This document shows positions 1 to 4,971 of a stretch of 5,629 nt of DNA, in pieces. Under the pieces are notes generated by a model, which worked only from the letters and a program-made list of their open reading frames with translations, searched no databases and was not told the DNA's origin. Positions within the stretch are counted from its first letter, which is position 1; each line of letters opens with the position of its first letter. The position numbers and the translations under genes are program-made. The DNA is from Anaerolineales bacterium UBA2232 (GTDB lineage Bacteria; Chloroflexota; Anaerolineae; UBA2200): positions 6,179 to 11,807 of the forward strand of contig DDYO01000062.1 of NCBI GenBank assembly GCA_002348045.1. Reading direction: 5' to 3'.

Positions 1-235
1 GCCCTTCGGGGGACGCCCACACCTGGGCGCCATTGCTGCAAATCAGCGGGCCGGTCAGGCCCAGTTCCGAGGCGATAGCGCATGCCGACTCCGGGTTGCG
101 GGTGGTGGCCAGGATGACGTGCACTCCCCGTGCCACCGCCTGAAGCAGGAGGGCAACGCCCTCCGGGGCCATGGTCTTGTCCGACCGCAGCAAGGTACCG
201 TCCAGGTCCACCGCCACAAGCCTGATCTCGTCCAA
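1..235 (-). CDS. Cof-type HAD-superfamily phosphatase, N-terminal fragment (runs off left edge)
   Basis: The minus strand encodes 78 residues of a HAD hydrolase before the window ends. Motif I is VAVDLDGTLL at residues 7-16, with the nucleophile/acid pair D10 and D12. Motif II is the hydrophobic strand ending in Thr44 (VILATTRNP); the usual Cof form is ATGRP, so Gly is replaced by Thr45. A CSNGA segment (66-70) matches the conserved NGA that precedes the C2 cap in this family. Known members are cytoplasmic Mg-dependent phosphatases of sugar phosphates and related small phosphorylated molecules; the substrate here is unknown. I chose the TTG at 235-233 because it gives MDEIRLVAVDLDGT, the typical family N-terminus, and has GGAGG four bases upstream. 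An in-frame ATG at 265-263 would add ten residues (MGREVRGGGQ) and has no good RBS. The catalytic Lys and motif IV lie outside the window. The family call is firm and the start is moderately sure. Confidence 0.9.
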   Translation of the reverse strand, partial: MDEIRLVAVDLDGTLLRSDKTMAPEGVALLLQAVARGVHVILATTRNPESACAIASELGLTGPLICSNGAQVWASPEG

Positions 236-239
236 CTGA

Positions 240-244
240 CCTCC
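240..244 (-). promoter_or_regulatory. Shine-Dalgarno of the HAD phosphatase (GGAGG)
   Basis: GGAGG read on the minus strand, four bases before TTG at 235. The spacing is short, but this is the only strong SD near the N-terminus, and it supports the TTG start over the upstream ATG at 265. Confidence 0.5.
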
Positions 245-297
245 CCCGCGGACCTCTCGCCCCATGGCCGGATGCTGGCCTGCCCGCAACCTAGAGC

Positions 298-326
298 ATA
301 ATAGCCGCTTCAAGGCGTCGGGTCAA
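298..326 (-). promoter_or_regulatory. Sigma70-type promoter for the HAD phosphatase
   Basis: On the minus strand TTGACC (326-321) and TATTAT (303-298) are separated by exactly 17 bases, close to consensus in a GC-rich background. Transcription would begin near 291, giving a leader of about 56 bases to the TTG at 235. The -35 lies inside a short inverted repeat, GGTC-N5-GACC (321-333). The promoter stands back to back with the transporter promoter, with 20 bases between the two -35 boxes. It is a prediction from the sequence only. Confidence 0.65.
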
Positions 327-346
327 TCAGACCGTGTTCCGGCGAC

Positions 347-374
347 TTGACGACCACTGGCGCCGGCCTATACT
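347..374 (+). promoter_or_regulatory. Sigma70-type promoter for the MFS transporter
   Basis: TTGACG (347-352), a 16-base spacer and TATACT (369-374) form a near-consensus promoter. The predicted transcript start, about seven bases past the -10, falls at or very near 381, which is itself an in-frame GTG of the transporter frame. The mRNA is therefore either leaderless from GTG 381 or has a leader of about 57 bases to the preferred GTG at 438. Confidence 0.65.
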
Positions 375-379
375 GGCGC
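356..379 (+). repeat. Direct repeat ACTGGCGC bracketing the MFS -10 box
   Basis: The octamer ACTGGCGC occurs at 356-363 and 372-379, sixteen bases apart start to start. One copy is in the spacer and the other overlaps the end of the -10 and the bases before the transcript start. A repressor or activator site is possible but not shown. Confidence 0.35.
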
Positions 380-390
380 GGTGAGGCCGG
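363..390. promoter_or_regulatory. Inverted repeat CCGGCCT-N14-AGGCCGG over the MFS -10 and start site (candidate operator)
   Basis: A perfect 7-base inverted repeat (363-369 and 384-390) with a 14-base centre spans the -10 box and the predicted +1. The position suits a repressor such as a TetR- or MarR-type protein, which often control drug exporters. No regulator gene is present in the window, and GC-rich arms make chance plausible. Confidence 0.3.
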
Positions 391-424
391 TGGTGAACGA
401 TTCGGGGAGCAGGGAACATGGTGC

Positions 425-430
425 AGGGAG
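425..430 (+). promoter_or_regulatory. Shine-Dalgarno of the MFS transporter (AGGGAG)
   Basis: AGGGAG ends seven bases before GTG 438, a normal spacing. It is the reason for choosing GTG 438 over the upstream GTGs at 381, 390 and 393 and the TTG at 432. Confidence 0.5.
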
Positions 431-437
431 TTTGGGA

Positions 438-1847
438 GTGACATCCCTCAAGGCAGAGCAACGCCAGCGCTGGCTGACCTTCACGGCAACCGGCTTCAGC
501 GCCTTGGGCACCGTGTCCATCCTGAGCATGGTGAACGCGTCGCTGCCCACGCTGGTCGAGTACTTTGACACCGATGTGCTCACCATTCAGTGGATGGTCC
601 TGGGCTACTCGCTGACGATGGCCGGCCTGCTGCTGGGCTTTGGCCGCCTGGCCGATGTGGTGGGCCGTAAGCGGGTCTATCTGTTGGGCTTTGTGCTGTT
701 TGCCACCGGATCCTTGCTGTGTGGCCTGGCCGCAAACCTGCCGATGTTGCTGCTGTGCCGGGTGGTGCAGGCCAGCGGGGCGTCGGCCCTGGTGGCCAAT
801 ACCCTGCCCATCGTGGTGGGCATCTTTCCTGCCCAAGAGCGCGGGCGGGCGCTGGGCTACAACTCCGTTGTGGTCAGCCTGGCGTCGCTTCTGGCGCCCA
901 CCTTGACCGGGTTTCTCATCGGCACCTGGAGCTGGCGAGGGGTGTTCCTGTTTCAGATCCCCGTGGTACTCACCGGCATGGCGCTGACGTTGCGGTTCGT
1001 TCCCGATGTGCCCGCCGAGCCGGGACAGAGCTTTGACCTGGTTGGCGCGGTGGCTTTCGCCCTCACCGTCGTGCCGTTGACGGCGGTCCTGAACCAGGGC
1101 TCGCGACTGGGATGGTCCTCACCCCTGGTCTTGCTGCTGGCCGCGGTGGGCCTGGGTTCGGGAGCGCTGTTTGTGGTGCGCAGCGGGCGGATCTCCCAGC
1201 CCCTCATTGACCTGCGGCTGCTGCGCATCCGCATGTTCGCCTTCTCCAACCTGTGTACCTTTGTGTCCAATCTGGATTGGGCCAGCCTGGGATTCCTCTT
1301 GCCCTTTCTCCTGCAACGGGTGCTGGGTTACAGCCCGGTGCAGATGGGCTTGCTGCTGATCGCCCAGCCCGCGGTTCAGATCGTCACCAGCCCCATCGCC
1401 GGCTGGATGGCCGACCGGTGGGGATGCCGGGTTCCGGCTACCCTTGGGTACGCGCTGCAAGCGCTCACCGTGTTTTGGCTCAGCGCCACAACGCCGGGCA
1501 CGTCCACTGCCCTGGTCATCCTGAAGCTGGGGCTGGCTGGAGTCGGTTTTGGCCTCTCGGCCACGCCCAACAGCGCGGCCGTCTTGGGCTCGGTGCCCAA
1601 GGAGCGAGGCGGGGCGGCCAGCGGGCTCATGGCGACGATGCGCCATGTGGGCATGGTCACCGGTGTGGCGGTCATCGGCACCCTGTTCGCCACCCGCAGC
1701 GCCTACCACGCCGCACTTCTGGGCAGCGCCAACCCCGCCGACGGGTACACGGCGGGATTCCGCGACGCCGCGCGCCTGCTGGCCACCGTGGACGCGGCAG
1801 GCATCCTCCTCTCCTGGGCGCGGGGGCGTCAGACCGGAGCCTCCTGA
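438..1847 (+). CDS. MFS exporter, DHA2 (EmrB/QacA-like, 14-TM) family
   Basis: A 469-residue integral membrane protein with about 14 hydrophobic segments (roughly residues 12-33, 50-68, 80-97, 103-125, 138-160, 167-188, 200-218, 228-247, 268-293, 301-324, 332-350, 356-378, 395-417, 445-461). The length and helix count match DHA2 drug:proton antiporters. MFS motif A is clear as GRLADVVGRKR (69-79), and a second copy of the loop appears as GWMADRWG (322-329). The TM1 signature is altered: MVNASLP (31-37) keeps the N and LP, but the acidic residue usually five positions before the Asn is Ile28. Motif C in TM5 is also weakened: LLAPTLTG (151-158) has AP and TG where GP and GG are usual. The family predicts proton-driven efflux of hydrophobic or cationic compounds; the substrate is unknown, and the missing acid warns against assuming standard antiport. 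The gene has its own promoter, and 333 bases separate it from the flippase. The open frame extends to GTG 381, giving 488 residues if translation is leaderless. Confidence 0.9.
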   Translation: MTSLKAEQRQRWLTFTATGFSALGTVSILSMVNASLPTLVEYFDTDVLTIQWMVLGYSLTMAGLLLGFGRLADVVGRKRVYLLGFVLFATGSLLCGLAANLPMLLLCRVVQASGASALVANTLPIVVGIFPAQERGRALGYNSVVVSLASLLAPTLTGFLIGTWSWRGVFLFQIPVVLTGMALTLRFVPDVPAEPGQSFDLVGAVAFALTVVPLTAVLNQGSRLGWSSPLVLLLAAVGLGSGALFVVRSGRISQPLIDLRLLRIRMFAFSNLCTFVSNLDWASLGFLLPFLLQRVLGYSPVQMGLLLIAQPAVQIVTSPIAGWMADRWGCRVPATLGYALQALTVFWLSATTPGTSTALVILKLGLAGVGFGLSATPNSAAVLGSVPKERGGAASGLMATMRHVGMVTGVAVIGTLFATRSAYHAALLGSANPADGYTAGFRDAARLLATVDAAGILLSWARGRQTGAS

Positions 1848-1849
1848 GG

Positions 1850-1868
1850 ACGAGCATCGCACGCTCGT
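1850..1868 (+). other. Weak stem-loop after the MFS gene
   Basis: ACGAGC (1850-1855) and GCTCGT (1863-1868) form a 6-base stem with a 7-base loop, starting three bases after the stop codon. No U-tract follows, so an intrinsic terminator is unlikely. It may protect the 3' end, or be chance. Confidence 0.25.
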
Positions 1869-2083
1869 AGCCAGGGTGCTTTGGCCGTCAACTGGCCTGC
1901 TCAGGTGATGGTGCTGGTCAGTCGCGGCTACTCTCACCGCTTTCATAGCGCTTCTGGGCTTGGCTGTTGACCGGCGACCTGCACCTTACACCCGGCATCC
2001 CAGCGGGGCCTTGGGGTTGGGGCTCCTCAGGTGAATCCGCGGCGTCGGCCGATGGCGCTGAGGCCGGACGTTGGCCGGGGTGT

Positions 2084-2112
2084 TTGACCCCTGCTGACGG
2101 CACAGTTATCAT
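2084..2112 (+). promoter_or_regulatory. Sigma70-type promoter for the flippase-transferase operon
   Basis: TTGACC (2084-2089), a 17-base spacer and TATCAT (2107-2112) give the best promoter in the gap. The transcript would start near 2119, about 60 bases before GTG 2181. The -35 sits inside a 5-base inverted repeat, GGGGT (2077-2081) and ACCCC (2087-2091), where a regulator could act. No other good promoter is seen before the two transferase genes, so this one probably drives all three. Confidence 0.6.
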
Positions 2113-2171
2113 GACGGCATCACCCCGGCTGAGCTTGCTGTCGGCGGCGTGAAACGCACTCGAAGGTGGAC

Positions 2172-2177
2172 AGGAGG
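2172..2177 (+). promoter_or_regulatory. Shine-Dalgarno of the flippase (AGGAGG)
   Basis: A perfect AGGAGG sits three bases before GTG 2181. The spacing is short, but no SD precedes the alternative GTG at 2166, in whose frame these bases would be codons. Confidence 0.45.
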
Positions 2178-2180
2178 ACG

Positions 2181-3680
2181 GTGGAGAACGCAGGCGCGAT
2201 TCGTGCGGACAGGGCAGTGCGCAATGCCAGCGTTGTCGCCCTGCAACGAAGCCTGATCATCCTGAGCGGCGTCCTGACCGCGACCCTGGTCCCGCGGGCG
2301 TTTGGGCCGCAGGTCTATGGCCGCTACGCCCTGGTCAGCTCGATGGCCATCTGGTTCAGCATTATGAGCGAGATGGGCCTGGCTCCAATCCTGGCGCGTT
2401 TCATCCCCGAGTCCCTGGCCGCCAACGACCGGGACAACCTGCAGCGGCTGTTCGACAATGTGCTGGCAGCCCAGCTGACCTCGGCCTTGGCCGCCGGCGT
2501 TGTTTTCACGGTATTCACCCGCCTGTGGCTACAGGATCTTGACGGGTGGGTGCTGCTGCTGGGCGGAGGAATGGTGGCCGTGAGGGGCACGGCGGGCCTG
2601 CTGGCCCAGTTCCTCGCAGCCCTCAACGAGGCTGGACAGGCTGCCCTAGGCGAAACGACCCGCCAGTGGCTGGCGGTGATCGTGCCGTTGCTGGGTTTCC
2701 GTGCGGCGGGCCTGCGGGGCGCCGTATTGGGCCTGCTGCTGGCCGAGTTCGTGGTCATTGCGCTGGTGGTCTGGCTGGTGCGGCGGCACGTCCGCCATTG
2801 GCGGCCTCGGCTGGAGCCAGGTTACCTGCGTACTTATATGGCCTTTGGCCTCACCATGTTGGTGAGTGAGGCCGCCTCCACGGCATACAGCGCCAGCCCC
2901 AGCATCGTGCTCCGCCTGGTCGCACGTGACTATGCTCAGATCGGCTACTATGAGCTTTCAGCCAAGGTCTACACGACGCTGGCCGTCGCCATGATGCAAT
3001 TCACCAGTGCGTTCAGCCCGCTGATGGTAGCATTTTTCGCTCAGGGACGCCGGGATGCAGTTTTCAGCTGGGCAGAGCGCCTGCTCAAGTGGATGGCCAT
3101 CTTTGGCAGTTGCGCCGTATTCGCCGCCCTTTTGCTGGGCGAAACGGTAATCCCCTGGCTGGTGGGGAGGGACTACCGGCCGGTGGCGTACGTCCTCATT
3201 CCTCAGCTCGTCTCCCTGCTGGGCCTGGCCCTCACCACCACCGCCCGCACCATGAGCATCATCCACAAACAGCCCAGGATCGCTCTCATGGGGATCAGCC
3301 TGCGGCTAATCCTGTTCTGGCTGCTGGGAATCGTCCTCTCCAGCCGATGGGGTGCGTTGGGAACCGCTCTAGCGCAGGTGGTATCGGGACTGGCCCAGGC
3401 GCTGGTGATGACCTGGGTCGTGCGGCGCTTTGCGCCATACTCGCTGCGGCCGCCCTTGGCGGCCATGGGGTTGGCGGCTGTCTTCCTGCCCCTGGTGGCA
3501 TTTCGCGGCGCGTGGACCACGAACCTCGGCCTCTTCCTGATATTCGCCCTGGGCTATGGCGTGCTGGTCCTGCGCAGCGGCTTGGTGCGGTGGAATGAGT
3601 TCCAGGTGGCATGGCGGATGGTGCGCAGCGGAGGTGGAAGCCGGTTGTCGGGCCAGCCCGGACCCGAGCAGTTACTATGA
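2181..3680 (+). CDS. Wzx-like polysaccharide/lipid-linked oligosaccharide flippase (PST family, MVF superfamily)
   Basis: A 499-residue polytopic membrane protein with about 12-14 hydrophobic segments from residue 19 onward and a short basic cytoplasmic N-terminus. The first part is diagnostic: a helix ending LVPRAFGP, then YGRYALVSSM (46-55), SEMGLAP (63-69) and ARFIPE (72-77). This is the usual PST order (LGP..YG.Y, a DLGL-like turn, then a basic R...PE loop). A second basic-rich loop (WLVRRHVRHWRPRLEPGYLR, about 198-217) separates the two six-helix halves, and GRDYRPVAYV (329-338) resembles the second-half loop of these flippases. Family members move undecaprenyl-type lipid-linked saccharides from the inner to the outer face of the membrane for capsule, O-antigen or exopolysaccharide assembly. 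The particular glycan cannot be inferred, and no glycosyltransferase or Wzy polymerase lies in the window. The gene leads a putative operon with two FemAB-like transferases; the first starts 37 bases after this stop. GTG 2166 is an alternative start (+5 residues). MurJ is a less likely reading because its signature motifs are not seen. Confidence 0.87.
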   Translation: MENAGAIRADRAVRNASVVALQRSLIILSGVLTATLVPRAFGPQVYGRYALVSSMAIWFSIMSEMGLAPILARFIPESLAANDRDNLQRLFDNVLAAQLTSALAAGVVFTVFTRLWLQDLDGWVLLLGGGMVAVRGTAGLLAQFLAALNEAGQAALGETTRQWLAVIVPLLGFRAAGLRGAVLGLLLAEFVVIALVVWLVRRHVRHWRPRLEPGYLRTYMAFGLTMLVSEAASTAYSASPSIVLRLVARDYAQIGYYELSAKVYTTLAVAMMQFTSAFSPLMVAFFAQGRRDAVFSWAERLLKWMAIFGSCAVFAALLLGETVIPWLVGRDYRPVAYVLIPQLVSLLGLALTTTARTMSIIHKQPRIALMGISLRLILFWLLGIVLSSRWGALGTALAQVVSGLAQALVMTWVVRRFAPYSLRPPLAAMGLAAVFLPLVAFRGAWTTNLGLFLIFALGYGVLVLRSGLVRWNEFQVAWRMVRSGGGSRLSGQPGPEQLL

Positions 3681-3702
3681 CAGGCAAAGCAGCCCTTGGT
3701 TT

Positions 3703-3715
3703 CGCCGGAGCGGCG
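3703..3715 (+). promoter_or_regulatory. Hairpin enclosing the Shine-Dalgarno of the first FemAB-like gene
   Basis: CGCCG (3703-3707) pairs perfectly with CGGCG (3711-3715) around a GAG triloop, and two flanking U-G pairs could extend it. The GGAG at 3707-3710, seven bases before ATG 3718, lies in the last stem base and the loop. Such a fold could damp initiation unless ribosomes finishing the flippase (stop at 3680) open it, which would couple the two genes. The pairing is seen; the regulatory role is inferred. Confidence 0.4.
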
Positions 3716-3717
3716 GG

Positions 3718-4971
3718 ATGACAGGACAGCGGGTCTGGGCGGGCGACAATGCGACTTTTCGAGGCGGGGCCATCGTACGGGCCGTCCATACCTGGGTTAC
3801 CCCCCACCCTGTCGCGTTGCTCACGGGCAACGCCGGGTCGGACGAGACAAGGGTTCTGGCGGCCGGCTCAGAACCATGGGCCAGCTTTATCGCCGAGCAC
3901 GCCTTTGACGAGGCGCCCCGCCGCCGTGCCATGGCCAACCGGCCGGTCTGGTCGCTGCCACGCCTCTTTGACAGCCTGCCGGCAGAGGTAGATTTGGTGA
4001 CAGTGCGGGTGGACCGCCTGACAGCGCGCTGGTTGTTCCGTCAGCCCCACCTGACTGTGCCGGAATGGGTCAACATGACGACGACCCTGCCGCCGGACCT
4101 TGGCCAATGGCGCCGGGGCCGCCACGGCAAGTCACTGGACAAGGATTTGCGCTGGGTCAATCAGAGCAACCTGGTCGTCGAGGTCTCCCAGCAGGAGGAG
4201 GACCTGGCCGAGTTCTATCAGCGCTACTACCTGCCCCACGTATCGGCACGCTTTGGCGCTCGGGCCTATGCCCGGCCGTTTGCGGAATTGCGCCATCTGC
4301 AGCAGCGAGGAGGTCTCGTCTGGGTCAGGCGGGAGGGGCAACGCATTCACGGTGGAGTCTATTTCGAGCAGGATGGGACGCTGTACAACGTGGTGGCGGC
4401 GCCGTTGAGGGGCGACCGTAACTGGATGGAGCAAGGCGCTCACACTGCTGCCCTCTGGCACCTCATGGAACACGCCCAGCGCTCCGGCTGCAAACGCGTC
4501 AGCCTGGGAGCAACCCGTCCAATCTTGACCGATGGCGCCCTGCGTTACAAACGCAAGTTTCACGCCGCCTTCATGCACGACCCGCAGCTGTGGTATGATT
4601 TCGTGGTAGCGTGGCAGGCCTTGACGCCTGGCGTAACCACCCTGCTCACGAGGTCCCCTCTGGTCTATCGCCTCGGCGCCGGATTCGCAGCGGCGGGCTG
4701 CCTGGCAGGCGAGGCCGGAACACAGGCAGAGGGCATCCGACACCTCAGCCGCTACCTGTGGACCGAGGGACTGCAGCGGCTGTTCCTGGTGTCCCCTGAG
4801 GGTTGGTCGCCGGAGGTTACGGCGCCCCAACGGGTGACCCTTCTCTCGCCGGAAACGGCCTGCCGGGCTGACCCTGCCGCCTGGGCTGCCGAAGGCGAAC
4901 GCGCGGGGGCGCTCGCCGGGTCAGTCGGGTCGGTGGTGAATCGGTCGCGGCCAGGGAGCAAAGAGCGGTGA
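3718..4971 (+). CDS. FemAB-like / BioF2-type GNAT-fold acyl- or aminoacyltransferase (first of tandem pair)
   Basis: A 417-residue protein without signal peptide or membrane helices, expected in the cytoplasm. The middle part looks like the BioF2/FemAB-type GNAT domain. PEWVNMTTTLPPDLGQW (115-131) is followed by the basic stretch WRRGRHGKSLDKDLRW (131-146), matching the common 'LP..y...l..k.R..lrra' entry motif. Then come YYLPHVSARFG (170-180), the strand GGLVWVRREGQRIHGGVYF (198-216), the helix MEQGAHTAALWHLMEHAQRSG (237-257) and the final strand RVSLGATRP..DGALRYKRKFHA (260-283), whose late K-R-K-F is typical. FemABX enzymes transfer amino acids from tRNA to peptidoglycan precursors; BioF2-type relatives act in exopolysaccharide clusters, with acyl donors mostly unproven. 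No long tRNA-binding coiled coil like that of FemA is visible, which favours the second type. Residues 361-417 are a Gly/Ala/Ser/Pro/Glu-rich tail that looks disordered. ATG 3718 is chosen for its GGAG; the frame is open to 3556, but that would overlap the flippase by 125 bases. Next gene overlaps its stop. Confidence 0.8.
   Translation: MTGQRVWAGDNATFRGGAIVRAVHTWVTPHPVALLTGNAGSDETRVLAAGSEPWASFIAEHAFDEAPRRRAMANRPVWSLPRLFDSLPAEVDLVTVRVDRLTARWLFRQPHLTVPEWVNMTTTLPPDLGQWRRGRHGKSLDKDLRWVNQSNLVVEVSQQEEDLAEFYQRYYLPHVSARFGARAYARPFAELRHLQQRGGLVWVRREGQRIHGGVYFEQDGTLYNVVAAPLRGDRNWMEQGAHTAALWHLMEHAQRSGCKRVSLGATRPILTDGALRYKRKFHAAFMHDPQLWYDFVVAWQALTPGVTTLLTRSPLVYRLGAGFAAAGCLAGEAGTQAEGIRHLSRYLWTEGLQRLFLVSPEGWSPEVTAPQRVTLLSPETACRADPAAWAAEGERAGALAGSVGSVVNRSRPGSKER
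4953..4958 (+). promoter_or_regulatory. Shine-Dalgarno of the second FemAB-like gene (AGGGAG)
   Basis: AGGGAG lies nine bases before GTG 4968, inside the coding end of the first transferase. It supports the GTG that overlaps the upstream stop over the in-frame ATGs at 5022 and 5034. Confidence 0.5.

Larger units (their letters stand above)
1848..2165. other. Intergenic region between the MFS and flippase genes
   Basis: This 318-base gap holds no convincing gene. A 61-residue plus frame (1967-2152) and a 64-residue minus frame (1918-2112) are low-complexity and lack RBSs. Visible elements are a weak hairpin right after the transporter stop (1850-1868), three GGGG tracts at 2005-2022, a GGGGT/ACCCC inverted repeat (2077-2091) and the flippase promoter (2084-2112). 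I see no T-rich terminator, small RNA or riboswitch fold that I would defend. Confidence 0.6.

Noticed and set aside
327..836. Minus-strand open frame of 169 codons
   Set aside because: It overlaps the promoter region and the MFS N-terminus, is Q/H-rich, and has no recognisable domain.
1850..1868. Intrinsic terminator after the MFS gene
   Set aside because: The stem is only six bases and no T-tract follows; listed only as a weak stem-loop.
1119..1946. Minus-strand open frame of 275 codons opposite the MFS gene
   Set aside because: Low-complexity Q/G/H/R composition typical of antisense frames in GC-rich DNA; the plus strand encodes a clear transporter.
1967..2000. TTGACC at 1967-1972 as a second promoter in the gap
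   Set aside because: The nearest -10-like hexamer (TACACC) is only 14 bases away and is a poor match.
1967..2152. Small plus frame of 61 codons in the intergenic gap
   Set aside because: It starts with a TTG lacking an SD, overlaps the flippase promoter, and is G/A/S/P-rich without a recognisable feature.
3556..3717. N-terminal extension of the first FemAB-like frame
   Set aside because: It would overlap the flippase end by 125 bases and encodes a Cys/Trp/Arg-rich out-of-frame translation; ATG 3718 has an SD.
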